The notes: generated from the sequence alone by a model not told the origin. A stretch of 64,000 nt of DNA from JARFQW01 sp963842955 (GCA_963842955.1 CAWJIJ010000005.1:248001-312000), one strand, 5' to 3'; shown: positions 52,694-63,096, counted from the stretch's first letter. Numbers and translations: made by a program.

Positions 52694-54183
52694 CGCGGTC
52701 TCGGGCGCCGCCGAAAGGCGGCCGGCAGGCCCTTGGCCGCGGCAAGACCGATAACGGTGCGCGGCCGGAATGGGCTGCGCCAGAAGCCGCCGTGCAGGGC
52801 TCCGGATGCGATCAGGCTCGCCGGGTTGTCGGGCGGCGCCGTATCGGAAGCTGAACGGAGGTCGTGGACGAGCATCAGGGCCATGAGGGCCGCGGCGGTG
52901 TTCGGAGGAAATATCTCCGCGCCGAAAAGGGAGGCGCCGGCGTAGGCCGCCGCGAACGCGGGGTGGTCCACGACTGAATGGGTAAGGGCAGCCGGTGCGA
53001 CGTTGAAAGACACGGCGTTGCCTTTGTCTGCCAGTACAAGGCAGCGCCATCGCTGAATGCGCTTGGCCAACGCGTAGTTCGGCCCCTGAAGACCAACAAG
53101 GCCGTCGTAAATGGCCCACCGGCTGTCGTCGTGGCTGGTGATGATTTCGCTGAGGTTGGGCGCGCAAAGCCGTTCACCGCTGAGGGTGGCGGCCGATCGG
53201 GATATCCATCCGCGAGCCCGCCGCGGGTCGGAACGGACAGCTTCCGAAACTTCCGCGGGAACTGCGTAGGCATCGGTCGGCGTTCCGAGATACGCAACGG
53301 CCACGTCGTCGCGCGCCTGGCAGAGAAATTCGGCGATGGCGTCGCCAGCCGCGGCCAGCAGCAGGTGGCGGGCCCCATCGGCGTAGGCATAGTTGCCGAG
53401 CACGAGAGGACCGGGAAGATCGGCAAGCCAGGCCGCAAGGGCCGGCAGATCGGTCAGCAGATTCGCCCCCGCTTCTTGCCCGTGGCCCGGCAGCGTGAGC
53501 CGGCACGGGGTCGCCGCGGCCAGCTGGCGCAGCCGGTTCCACGTTGATCCGCCCGGCAGATCGACCGCGACAAGGTGTGCTCCGTGGGAGGCCAGAAACG
53601 GCGCGGGTGACAGTTCCGCGCCGGCGCCGAGCAGGACGAAGGTCAGATCATCCAGTTCCAGCCACTCGGGGTGCTTGAGCACTGTTTCGATTGCACGATA
53701 GGCGCTGGGCTCGATGATTCCTCGCGCCTCCCAGTCCGCAAGCTTTGCCACGAGGGCATCACCGGTGAGAAAGCTGTCCCGCCAGGGCACGCGAATCCTT
53801 GTGTCGCGGGTTCCCTGACCGGCAACGTCATGGGCTGCCAGGACATTGGCGCCACCGCTGCGCACCGCATGGCCCAGGGAGATCTCCCGATTGTCCCCGG
53901 TCCGATACTGCATGCGCTCGTACAAGGCATCCAGGCCACCTGCCGCCATCGCAATGGCCGCGGCCGCATCCCGGCAGGCGAGGCGTTCCTGTGCCACTAC
54001 GTGGTGGATATAGCCGCGACGCCAGTCTTTTTCCTGTTCTGCCCGGCGGGCTTCCTCGTCCGCTGCTTCCCGGAGCGCGGCGGCGATCACCTGCTGACCC
54101 AAGGCGAGGCTGCTCCGCTTTCCCGTGACGTCGGGAGGAAAGAGCAGCTCCGCTTTTTGTGTGTCGTCCATGTCGGCTCCCAT
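52690..54183 (-). CDS. Unrecognised 497-residue protein of the CoA-transferase operon
   Basis: I do not recognise this family. The product is cytoplasmic. The N-terminal 90 residues are charged and helical (ALREAADEEARRAEQEKDWR). A middle region contains a nucleotide-binding-like motif, LTFVLLGAGAELSPAPFLAS (about 180-200), followed by LVAVDLPGGSTWNRLR, as in Rossmann folds. The C-terminal part (LGNYAYADGARHLLLAAAGD; RWRCLVLADKGNAVSFNVAP) has no known motif. The frame is intact. ATGA overlap to the CoA-transferase gene shows coexpression. Start is 54183 or 54171; the latter has GGGAG upstream. Confidence 0.7.
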   Translation of the reverse strand: MGADMDDTQKAELLFPPDVTGKRSSLALGQQVIAAALREAADEEARRAEQEKDWRRGYIHHVVAQERLACRDAAAAIAMAAGGLDALYERMQYRTGDNREISLGHAVRSGGANVLAAHDVAGQGTRDTRIRVPWRDSFLTGDALVAKLADWEARGIIEPSAYRAIETVLKHPEWLELDDLTFVLLGAGAELSPAPFLASHGAHLVAVDLPGGSTWNRLRQLAAATPCRLTLPGHGQEAGANLLTDLPALAAWLADLPGPLVLGNYAYADGARHLLLAAAGDAIAEFLCQARDDVAVAYLGTPTDAYAVPAEVSEAVRSDPRRARGWISRSAATLSGERLCAPNLSEIITSHDDSRWAIYDGLVGLQGPNYALAKRIQRWRCLVLADKGNAVSFNVAPAALTHSVVDHPAFAAAYAGASLFGAEIFPPNTAAALMALMLVHDLRSASDTAPPDNPASLIASGALHGGFWRSPFRPRTVIGLAAAKGLPAAFRRRPRPR

Positions 54184-54267
54184 GGAATGCCGCCTCGTTC
54201 GAGCGCGATGCGTATAGCATAGATGGCCTGACTGGCGCGTGGCCGGCAGGCGTCGCAGGAGAACGGC

Positions 54268-55389
54268 ATGAATGAGAGTGAAGTCGAGCGGCTGCGCTCG
54301 GAACTGGACCAGATTGATCGGGAGCTGGTGTCACTGGCGGCCCGCCGCCAGGCGGTAGTCTCCGGCATCGGCAAGGCCAAGCGCAGCACCGGGCAGGGGA
54401 CCCGGGATTTCCGCAGGGAAAAGGCGGTCATGGAACACGCCCGAAGCATCGCCGCCCAGCAGGGCCTGGAGCCGGGGACCGCGGAGTCGCTGATGCACGT
54501 CCTGATACAGGCGTCGCTGACCCACCAGGAGCAGGATCGGCTGGCGGCGTCGTCCCGGGGCGGCGGCAAGACCGCTCTGGTCATTGGCGGCGGTGGTCGC
54601 ATGGGACGCTGGTTTGCGGATTTCCTTGCCGGCCAGGGATACGGAATCATGATCGCTGACCCGTCCGGGCCGGTTGAGGGGTATGGCTGGATCGGGGACT
54701 GGAAGCTTAGCCCGCTGGACGAATCGCTGATCGTGGTCGCCACGCCCTTGCGGACCGCGGACCTGATACTCAACGAACTGGCCAATCGCCGGCCGAGCGG
54801 CCTGGTCGTGGAAATCGGTTCCCTGAAGTCGCCGCTCAAGAGCGGTCTGCAGGCGCTGGCGGAGTCCGGCGTGGCCGTGGCTTCCCTGCATCCCATGTTC
54901 GGGCCCGATACCCGTTTGCTGTCCGGCCGCCACATAGTCGTTGTAGATACCGGCGATACGGGCGCCGCGGATGCCGCCGGCGATCTGTTCGCCGATACCA
55001 TGGCCGAAATCGTCATGATGACCCTCGAGGAGCACGACCGGCTCATTGCCTGGATCCTGGGTCTGTCCCATGCCTTGAACATCGGGTTTTTCTCGGCTCT
55101 CACGGCGAGCGCGGAACAGGCCCCGAGGCTCGCCCGTATGGGAAGCACGACCTTTGACCGTCAGCTGGATGTCGCCGCCCGGGTGGCGTCCGAAAACCCG
55201 GACCTCTACTGGGAAATCCAGGCGCTCAATCCTTTCGGCAAGGAGGTGCTGGAATCCCTGGAGAATTCCGTCAGCGAGCTCCGCGCACATGTCCAGACCG
55301 GGGATGCCGAAGGCTTCACCGCCATGATGACCCGGGGCCGCGACTATCTTGCGGGGCTCGCCGATGCGGCCTCCGGCCGCGCCGGATGA
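54268..55389 (+). CDS. tyrA: Bifunctional chorismate mutase / prephenate dehydrogenase
   Basis: Enzyme of 373 residues for tyrosine synthesis. Residues 1-90 are an AroQ chorismate mutase (LRSELDQIDRELVSLAARRQ, with Arg and Lys catalytic residues). Residues about 100-370 are prephenate dehydrogenase with nucleotide motif LVIGGGGRMGRWFADFLAGQ and active-site His in SLHPMFGPDTRLLSGRHIVV. The same fusion occurs in enteric gammaproteobacteria. It is divergent from the operon at 52.7-54.2 kb and has AGGAGAA before the ATG. Confidence 0.95.
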   Translation: MNESEVERLRSELDQIDRELVSLAARRQAVVSGIGKAKRSTGQGTRDFRREKAVMEHARSIAAQQGLEPGTAESLMHVLIQASLTHQEQDRLAASSRGGGKTALVIGGGGRMGRWFADFLAGQGYGIMIADPSGPVEGYGWIGDWKLSPLDESLIVVATPLRTADLILNELANRRPSGLVVEIGSLKSPLKSGLQALAESGVAVASLHPMFGPDTRLLSGRHIVVVDTGDTGAADAAGDLFADTMAEIVMMTLEEHDRLIAWILGLSHALNIGFFSALTASAEQAPRLARMGSTTFDRQLDVAARVASENPDLYWEIQALNPFGKEVLESLENSVSELRAHVQTGDAEGFTAMMTRGRDYLAGLADAASGRAG

Positions 55390-55513
55390 GGACTCGCAAA
55401 CACGGGCCGGTGGTGGGGACGCGTCCGCCGTTTCGCCCGGATTGCCGCAAAGGGGAACGCGCACCGATGGACGAGCTGCGTGCTATCGTCGTTTCGGCAA
55501 GCAGGATGAGCGA

Positions 55514-56978
55514 ATGAACGCGAGCAAGATTTTTATTGGCGGCGGAACCGCCGAGGTCTACCTCGATCCCGCCTATGCCAACCGGCATGGGTTGATCGCC
55601 GGAGCGACCGGCACCGGCAAGACGGTGAGCCTGCAGGTTCTCGCCGAGGGGTTTCTCGGCGCTCGGCGTCCCGGTCGTGCTCGCCGACGTCAAGGGCGAC
55701 CTGTCAGGTCTTAGCCAGCCCGGTTCAGCCAGCCCTCGGCTGGCCGAACGGGTCGCCACCATCGGTATGGACATGCCGGCTTTCCAGGGCTGCCCCGTCG
55801 TTTTCTGGGACGTGTTCGGCAAGGGAGGCCATCCCCTGCGGACAACGGTCTCGGAGATGGGCCCCATGCTGCTCGCACGGCTGCTTGAACTGAACGATAC
55901 CCAGACCGGCATCTTGCACGTGGCGTTCAGGGTTGCCGACGAAGAGGGGCTGCTGCTGCTGGATCTGCCGGACCTGCGTGCTCTGCTGGGCCACTGCGTT
56001 GTCAATGCAAAGGCCATTTCCGCGGCATATGGACGCGTGAATGCCGCGTCCATCGGCGCGATTCAGCGCCGGCTCCTGACCCTGGAAGACCAGGGCGCAG
56101 AGGCGTTTTTCGGCGAACCGGCGCTGGCAATCGAGGACCTGATGCGGCAGGACGGGCAGGGCCGTGGCGTGGTGAGCGTGCTGGATGCGCGCGAGCTCTT
56201 TCACCGGCCGGCCCTCTACAGCACCTGCATGCTTTGGCTGTTGAGCGAGCTGTTCGAGGAACTCCCGGAAGTCGGCGATGCGGATCGGCCGCGGGTTGTG
56301 TTCTTCTTCGATGAAGCGCATCTGCTGTTCGACGACGCTCCCGATGCCTTGTTGGACAAGGTCGAGCAGGTGGTTCGCCTGATCCGGTCCAAGGGCGTGG
56401 GCGTTTTTTTCGTAACCCAGAGTCCCCTCGATCTCCCCGACCCCGTGCTGGGCCAGCTCGGGAACCGGGTGCAGCACGCGCTGAGGGCGTTCACGCCCCG
56501 GGATCAGAAGGCGGTCAGGGCCGCGGCCCAGACCTTTCGACAGAATCCGTCGCTGGATACGGAGACGGCGATTACCGAGCTGGCGGTCGGTGAAGCCCTG
56601 GTGTCCACGCTCGGCGCCAAGGGGGTTCCCGGCCAGGTGGAGCGCTGCCTTGTCCGGCCTCCGGCATCCCGCATCGGCCCGGCGGACGACGCCGAGCGGG
56701 CCCGCGTGGTCGCCGCCAGCCCGCTGGGCGCCCGTTATGCCGTGGCCGTGGATCGGGAATCGGCCCACGAGGTGCTGAAGGCGAGGGCGGAGCGGGCTGC
56801 CGCCGAAAGAGCCCGCGAGGCGCACGGACAAGAGTCCGGCAGAAAGCCGTCCTCATCCCGCCAGGGCTACGTGGAGGCGACCCTCAAGAGCGCGTTGCGC
56901 AGCCTGGGCTCGCAGCTGGGTGGCCGCCTGGGCCGCGAGCTGATGCGGGGTGTCCTGGGTTCCTTGTCACGGCGCTAG
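55514..56978 (+). CDS. YjgR/DUF853 family HerA-like ATPase (one insertion frameshift)
   Basis: P-loop ATPase of about 487 residues after correction. Walker A is GLIAGATGTGKTVSLQVLAE (about 27-46), Walker B is VVFFFDEAHLLFDD, and sensor-like FVTQSPLDLPDPVLGQLGNR and LRAFTPRDQKAVRAAA motifs are typical of DUF853. The frame breaks at TTT 55652-55654; removing one T gives GFSALGVPVVLADVKGDLSG. Relatives are HerA-type DNA translocases of unknown role. Its stop codon TAG shares the palindrome CTAG (56975-56978) with the convergent murI stop. Confidence 0.88.
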
Positions 56979-57782
56979 CAATCGTCGGTACCTGAGTCGT
57001 TGCCCAGGACTGCGGCCGACGCGCCCGGCTCCCAGAGGACATCCAGGGCATGGCGCAGCTGCTCCAGCGAGCCGGAGGTCCAGAACCGCTCGGTCCCGTC
57101 CGTGCCTCCTCCGCCCTGGCTCGCCCAGACCCGGGCCACCTGGCGGGCAACTGCCCGGCCAGTGTCCACGACGGCAACCTCGGGCCCGGCACAGGCCTCG
57201 ATAACGGGCCTGAGGAACGGGTAATGGGTGCAGCCCAGGATCAGCGTGTCCGCGCCGCCGGCGACCACCGGGTCGACGAACCGGCGAACCAGTGCGTCGT
57301 GTTCCAGGACTGTCGAGATCGCCTCGCTCCACGCACTCCACGAGCCCTGGACACGGCTGCGTGATCACCTTGACCGGGCCGGCGAAGCGGTCGAGCAGCG
57401 CGGCAAAACGGGCGCTCTTCAGGGTGCCGACCGTCGCCAGGACGCCGATCGTCCCGTTGCGCGTGGCTTCGGCCGCCGGTTTCACCGCGGGCTCCATGCC
57501 GACGACCGGCACTGCCAGCCGTGTGCGCAGGACCGGCACGGCCGCAGCGGTGGCCGTGTTGCAGGCGACCACGATCAGCCGGGCGCCCCGGCCCGTGAGG
57601 GCGTCGGCAAGCACGCAGGTTCGTTCTACGATGGTGTCGGGGGTCAGCTGGCCATACGGCACGAACGCCGAGTCCGCGATGTAGCCCAGTGCCGGGCCCG
57701 GCAGGTGTTCGCGTATTTCCCGGAGAACGCTCAGGCCCCCAACGCCCGAGTCGAGTACGCCGATGTCGATGGAGTCATTCAC
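56975..57782 (-). CDS. murI: Glutamate racemase (one insertion frameshift)
   Basis: Converts L- to D-glutamate for peptidoglycan. The N-terminal IGVLDSGVGGLSVLREIR, first catalytic Cys in VACNTATAAA, and second in LILGCTHYPFLRPVIEACAG are present. The break lies after VERGDLDSP; removing one base of CC at 57304-57305 joins it to the EHDALVRRFVDPVVAGGADT segment, giving about 268 residues. GTG start at 57782. As an essential gene it is unlikely to be truly broken. Confidence 0.9.
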
Positions 57783-57974
57783 GCGGGTTTAGATGCACAG
57801 CGTCTGTCAGTAAAGTGCCGAACTTTCCAGGGCGGGGCGCGCTAACATAGTCACACAACACCCACGGGCTCAAGGGCTGGGGCTGACCGACCGGGGTCGG
57901 GGAGCCGCCTCGAAAGCGCCATCTAGAAGATAGCTCCTGACGGTCGAAAGCCGTTCCAGGGAGGGGAGAGTTTC

Positions 57975-59436
57975 ATGCGTCGACTGCTTCGACTGATCGT
58001 CCGGATAGCGGTCATCCTCGCGGTGATCGTGTTCACGCTGATACTGGTCCGGGCCTTTGATTCCCGGCGCCAGCCGGACCTGTCGGCCTGGCACACCGTC
58101 AACCTGACCGAGGAGTACCGGGCGGACCGGGTCGGAGAGATTACGACCTGGCAGGACTACCTCGATCTCGAGGACCGGGTGTTCGACGAACTCCAGGCCA
58201 AGGTTATCGACTTGACGGTGAATGCCGAGGGGGACTTTTTCAACCGTTACAACCCCGATAGCGTGAGCTATCCACCGCGCGCGGGCCGCAATTGGAACCG
58301 TTCCTTCGAGCTGCCGGTGGACGGGCCGCGTGGCGTGGCCGTTCTCGTGCACGGCCTGACGGACGCACCCTACAGCATGCGCGCTATCGGCCGTGATGCT
58401 GCAGGACGAGGGACTGCACGTCGTTGCACCGCGCATGCCGGGGCACGGGACGATTCCCGCGGGTCTCCTGAAGGCCGGGTGGCCGGAGTGGCTGACGATC
58501 GTCAACCTGGCCGCGGCCCACGCCCGCCAGGTAGCCGGTCCGGATGCGCCGGTGTTTTTCTTCGGGTATTCCAACGGCGGCGCGCTCGTACTTAAGGCGA
58601 CGCTGGACCGCCTGGAGTCCGGGTCCGAGCTGCCGGACGGGCTGGTGCTCTTCTCTCCCGCTGTCGGCATAACCAAGCTGGCGGCGATCGCGTCCTGGCA
58701 CCGGATCCTGTCGCGGATTTCTTATTTCGAGAAGTTTCGCTGGTCCTCGATTTATCCCGAGTATGACCCGTACAAGTACAACTCGTTTCCCAAGGAGGCG
58801 GGTCATCAGAGCTGGGACCTGAGTCTAGCGGTCCAGGACCAGATCGCACGGCTTGTCGATGCGGGGCGCTTCGACGCCATGCCGCCCGTGCTGACCTTCC
58901 AGTCCCTGGTGGACTCCACGGTACTCACACGCACCATCGTCAACGCCCTCTATGACCAGCTGCCGGACAACGGCAGCGAACTGGTGCTCTATGACATCAA
59001 TCGCTACGAGAGCGTCAAGGCGCTGATCCGCGCCCGGCACCAGACGCTCCTGGAGAGCCTGATGGCCGACGATCATCCCTATACGCTGAGCCTGGTGACG
59101 AACGCCAGCGAGGACGACCGGAAGGTCGTGGCCCGGCGTTGGGGCCCCGGAGCGGCGCCGCTGCCCACCGAGGACCTGGGCGTCGAATGGCCCATCGGGG
59201 TGTATTCCCTGTCGCACATCGCCATTCCCTTTCCGCCGGATGACCCGGTCTATGGGGTGGACAGCGGTCAGAAACTGGGGGACATCGTTGCCCTGGGGCT
59301 GCTTCAGCCCCGCGGTGAACGCGGTGTACTCCGGGTTCCCGTCGAACTCTTCATGCGCCTGCACTTCAACCCCTTTTTCGATCATCTCGAAGCGCGAATT
59401 CTCGAGGAAGTCCGCAAGCCCCGGGAAGGATCCTGA
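57975..59436 (+). CDS. Membrane-anchored alpha/beta hydrolase (one insertion frameshift)
   Basis: Protein of about 486 residues after correction. An N-terminal transmembrane helix (IVRIAVILAVIVFTLILV) is followed by a hydrolase with oxyanion loop VAVLVHGLTDAPYSMRAI and nucleophile motif FFGYSNGGALVLKATLD. A late Ser-Leu-Ser-His segment (YSLSHIAIPFPP) probably gives the catalytic His. The frame breaks at GG 58389-58390; removing one G yields RAIAVMLQDEGLHVV. Probably a periplasmic lipase or esterase; substrate unknown. Confidence 0.8.
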
Positions 59437-59478
59437 CGGGTTCCGGAAATCGGCGGAGCAAACGCTCGTTTAACTCGC

Positions 59479-59484
59479 TATAAT
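59479..59484 (+). promoter_or_regulatory. Candidate -10 element of the beta-oxidation operon promoter
   Basis: An exact TATAAT in otherwise GC-rich DNA, about 190 bases upstream of the thiolase ATG. No good -35 is visible at the usual spacing, so an activator may be needed. Confidence 0.45.
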
Positions 59485-59677
59485 CCCATCCGCCTGTCGT
59501 GCGACGGGCGGCTTCTCCTCGGAGATTCGCGACCGCGCGCGGCGCCCTGGCGGGCCTGGCCCCCGCTGTCCCACGGTCCAGGGCGACTGCCCGGGCCCGG
59601 ATTCTGTTGTGTCCGACGCCGACCCCCTTGGACGGGCAGGCGCCGGACCCGGCGCGCCCTGCAAAGCGAGGAGAATC

Positions 59678-60886
59678 ATGACCGACGCGTATATTTTCGA
59701 CCACGTCCGCACGCCCCGCGGCCGCGGCAAGAACAACGGCGGGCTACACGAGGTCACGCCGATCGAACTGGTCTCACAGGTCCTTGGGGGCCTCCGCGAC
59801 CGAAACGACCTGGACACGTCGCAGGTAGAGGATGTCGTTCTCGGCTGCGTCACGCCGATCGGCGAGCAGGGCGCCAACGTCGCCCGGGTGGGCGCCATTG
59901 CCGCAGGCTATGCGGAGACCGTCCCCGGCAAGCAGATCAACCGGTTCTGCGCTTCGGGCCTGGAAGCCGTCAATACGGCGGCGGCCCTCGTAATGTCCGG
60001 CCAGGGCGAACTGGCGATCGGCGGCGGCGTAGAGTGCATGTCCCGTATCCCGATGGGCTCCGACGGCGGCGCCATGGCGTCTGATCCCCGTGTGGCCTAT
60101 CAGACCTACTTCGTGCCCCAGGGCATCAGCGCGGACCTGATCGCCACGATTGACGGGTTGACCCGCGCCGACCTGGACAACTACGCCGCAGAGAGCCAGC
60201 GGCGGGCCGCGCACGCCTGGGACGAGGGTTATTTCGCCGGATCCATTCTGCCGGTCAAGGACCACCTGGGCCGGGTTCTGCTGGACCGCGACGAGCATAT
60301 GCGTCCCGGCACCACGGCCGGGGACCTGGGCTCCCTGAAACCCTCCTTCGTCATGCACGGACAGCAGGGTGGCTTCGATGCGGTGGCCTTGCAGCGCTAT
60401 CCGGAGGTCGAGGAGATTCAGCATGTCCATACGGCCGGGAACTCCAGCGGCATCGTGGACGGTGCTGCAGCCGTCCTCGTGGGCAGCCACGCCATGGGCG
60501 AACATCTGGGCCTCAAGCCGCGAGCCCGGATCCGCGCGTTCGCGTCCATTGGCAGCGAGCCGACGATCATGCTGACCGGCCCCCAGCCCGCGGCGGAGAA
60601 GGCCCTGGAGCGGGCCGGCATGCATGCCGACGACATCGACCTGTATGAGCTCAACGAGGCGTTTGCGTCGGTCGTGCTGCGTTTCATGGACCGACTGAAC
60701 ATCGACCACGACAGGATCAACGTCAACGGCGGGGCCATTGCCATGGGTCACCCCCTTGGGGCCACCGGTGCGATGGTGCTGGGCACGGTCCTCGATGAAC
60801 TCGAGCGACGGGGAGCCAGTACCGCCCTGTGCACGCTGTGCATCGGCGCCGGCATGGGAACCGCGACCATCATCGAGCGGGTCTGA
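59678..60886 (+). CDS. Acetyl-CoA C-acyltransferase (thiolase)
   Basis: Thiolase of 402 residues, the last step of beta-oxidation. The nucleophilic Cys lies in NRFCASGLEAVNTA, followed by the substrate loop and the C-terminal motifs NVNGGAIAMGHPLGATGA and CTLCIGAGMGTA with the second Cys. Cotranscribed with the FadJ-like gene 35 bases downstream, so a FadI/FadA role is likely. AGGAGAATC precedes the ATG at 59678. Confidence 0.93.
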   Translation: MTDAYIFDHVRTPRGRGKNNGGLHEVTPIELVSQVLGGLRDRNDLDTSQVEDVVLGCVTPIGEQGANVARVGAIAAGYAETVPGKQINRFCASGLEAVNTAAALVMSGQGELAIGGGVECMSRIPMGSDGGAMASDPRVAYQTYFVPQGISADLIATIDGLTRADLDNYAAESQRRAAHAWDEGYFAGSILPVKDHLGRVLLDRDEHMRPGTTAGDLGSLKPSFVMHGQQGGFDAVALQRYPEVEEIQHVHTAGNSSGIVDGAAAVLVGSHAMGEHLGLKPRARIRAFASIGSEPTIMLTGPQPAAEKALERAGMHADDIDLYELNEAFASVVLRFMDRLNIDHDRINVNGGAIAMGHPLGATGAMVLGTVLDELERRGASTALCTLCIGAGMGTATIIERV

Positions 60887-60921
60887 TCCCGGCCGACCTG
60901 GACTTGAAAGGAAACGAATCA

Positions 60922-63057
60922 ATGAGCGAAAGCATCACCTACACGGTGGACGGCGACGGCGTCGCCGTGATCACCATCGATCAGAAAGACCGGTCGATGA
61001 ATGTCCTTTTCGAGGGCTTCATGGAGGAGTTCGGCTCCGCGGTGGAGAAGGCTGCCGGCGACGACCAGGTCAAGGGCGTCATCGTGACGTCGGCGAAGGA
61101 CTCGTTTATCGCCGGCGCGGATCTGACGTGGATTCTCGGGCTGTTCGAGCGGGACCTTAGCCTGGACGAAACCTGGGACTTCTCCTGGCGCCTGCAGGAG
61201 GGCCTGCGGCGCATGGAAACTTGCGGAAAGCCCTTCGTGGCCGCCATCAACGGCACCGCGCTGGGTGGTGGCCTGGAAGTGTGCCTGGCCTGTCATTACC
61301 GGGTGGCGCTCAATCACCCGAAAGCTGTCCTGGGCCTGCCCGAGGTCAAGGTGGGGCTGCTGCCGGGTGCCGGGGGTACCCAGCGCCTTCCCCGGCTCAT
61401 CGGCATCGAGCAGGCGTTGCCGTTGATCGCCGAGGGCAGCCATGTCCCGCCCGCCAAGGCGCTGAAACTGGGCTTTGTCAATGAACTGGCGGATTCGCAC
61501 GAGGAGATGATGGCCAAGGCGCGGGCGTGGATCCTCGAGAAGGGCGACCCTGAGCAGCCCTGGGACAAGAAGGGCTTCAAGATCCCCGGCGGCAAGGGGG
61601 CGACCAATCCGGCGCTGTTCCAGACGTTCACCGTGGGCAGCTCGCTGGTGGCCGGGAAGACCCAGCACAACTATCCGGCGCCGCCGGCGATTCTCTCCTG
61701 TGTCTACGAAGGCAGCCTGCTGCCGATCGACCGAGGCCTGAAAATCGAGTCGGAGTATTTCACCTCGCTGCTCCGTACGCCCGTCGCGCGCAACATGATT
61801 CGCACCCTGTTCGTGGAAAAGGGCAAGGCGGACAAGCTCGCCCGGCGCCCGGAAGGCGTACCGGCCAGCAAGGTGGAAAAGCTGGGCATCCTGGGGGCGG
61901 GCATGATGGGAGCGGGCATCGCCTACGTGTCGGCGCGGGCCGGCATGGACGTGGTGCTCCTGGACACTGCCATCGAGGCGGCGGAGAAGGGCAAGGCCTA
62001 TTCCCGCGGCTTGCTAGACAAGCAGATTTCGCGGGGCCGCTCGACGCAGGAAAAGGCCGATGCCCTTCTCGCGAAGATCAAGCCGACCTCCGACTATGCG
62101 GATCTCGCCGGCTGCGACCTGTTGATCGAGGCGGTGTTCGAGGACCGGGGAATCAAGGCGGACGTCACCGCCCAGGCCGAAGCCGTTATTCCGGACACGG
62201 CGATTTTTGCGAGCAATACGTCCACGCTGCCAATCACCGGGCTGGCTGAAGCCTCCAGCCGTCCGGCGAGCTTCATCGGCATCCACTTTTTCTCACCCGT
62301 GGACAAGATGCCGCTGGTCGAGATCATCCTCGGCAAGCAGACTTCTGACGAAGCCCTCGCCAGGTCCCTGGACTACGTGCGGCAGATTCGCAAGACGCCC
62401 ATCGTGGTCAACGACAGCCGTGGTTTCTACACCAGCCGGGTTTTCTCCACGTCGGTGAAGGAAGCGCTGGCCATGCTGTCCGAAGGGGTCAAGCCGGCCC
62501 TGATCGAGAACGCCGCGAAAATGGCCGGCATGCCGGTCGGTCCGCTGGCCGTGTCCGACGAGGTCACCATCGATCTGCAATACAAGATCATGAAGCAGAC
62601 CCGGGCCGACCTGGGGGATGACTATCCCTCCCATCCCGCCGACGCTGTGATCGAGAAGTTCCACGATGAGCTCGAGCGGCTCGGCAAGCGCTACGGGAAG
62701 GGTTTCTACGACTATCCGGAGGGCGGCAAGAAGCACCTCTGGCCGGGTCTGGCCGAGGTCTATCCCGTTGCCGCGGAGCAGCCGGACGTTGAGGCCGTCA
62801 AGGAGCGGCTGCTCTACATCCAGGCTCTGGAGACCGCCCGCTGCGTGGAGGAGGGCGTGGTCACGACGCCGGCCGAGGCGGATATCGGGTCGATTTTTGG
62901 CTGGGGCTTTCCGCCATGGACCGGAGGCACTCTCAGCTACATCGACACAATCGGTGTCGCGGCCTTCGTCGAGGGATGTGACCGTCTGGCCGACGCCCAT
63001 GGTGAGCGCTTCCGGCCGTCGGACTGGCTGCGTTCCCAGACCCTCATGCACGGATAA
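60922..63057 (+). CDS. FadJ/FadB-like enoyl-CoA hydratase / 3-hydroxyacyl-CoA dehydrogenase
   Basis: Multifunctional beta-oxidation protein of 711 residues. An N-terminal crotonase domain (about 1-190; FIAGADLTWI and NGTALGGGLEVCLACHYRVA, then LPEVKVGLLPGAGGTQRLPR) is followed by the NAD-binding dehydrogenase domain (LGILGAGMMGAGIAYVSARA, about 322) and C-terminal 3HCDH domain (GFYTSRVFS...). Catalytic Glu residues of the hydratase are in place. It forms a trifunctional-enzyme-like pair with the thiolase. AAAGGAAAC serves as ribosome binding site. Confidence 0.94.
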   Translation: MSESITYTVDGDGVAVITIDQKDRSMNVLFEGFMEEFGSAVEKAAGDDQVKGVIVTSAKDSFIAGADLTWILGLFERDLSLDETWDFSWRLQEGLRRMETCGKPFVAAINGTALGGGLEVCLACHYRVALNHPKAVLGLPEVKVGLLPGAGGTQRLPRLIGIEQALPLIAEGSHVPPAKALKLGFVNELADSHEEMMAKARAWILEKGDPEQPWDKKGFKIPGGKGATNPALFQTFTVGSSLVAGKTQHNYPAPPAILSCVYEGSLLPIDRGLKIESEYFTSLLRTPVARNMIRTLFVEKGKADKLARRPEGVPASKVEKLGILGAGMMGAGIAYVSARAGMDVVLLDTAIEAAEKGKAYSRGLLDKQISRGRSTQEKADALLAKIKPTSDYADLAGCDLLIEAVFEDRGIKADVTAQAEAVIPDTAIFASNTSTLPITGLAEASSRPASFIGIHFFSPVDKMPLVEIILGKQTSDEALARSLDYVRQIRKTPIVVNDSRGFYTSRVFSTSVKEALAMLSEGVKPALIENAAKMAGMPVGPLAVSDEVTIDLQYKIMKQTRADLGDDYPSHPADAVIEKFHDELERLGKRYGKGFYDYPEGGKKHLWPGLAEVYPVAAEQPDVEAVKERLLYIQALETARCVEEGVVTTPAEADIGSIFGWGFPPWTGGTLSYIDTIGVAAFVEGCDRLADAHGERFRPSDWLRSQTLMHG

Positions 63058-63067
63058 CAACCGGCAG

Positions 63068-63096
63068 GGGCGGGCCCGCAACGAGGGGACCCGCCC
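63068..63096 (+). terminator. Terminator-like hairpin after the FadJ-like gene
   Basis: GGGCGGG (63068-63074) pairs with CCCGCCC (63090-63096), followed by GCTTTAT. The T-run is short, so partial read-through into the next gene, only 20 bases away, is likely. Confidence 0.5.
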
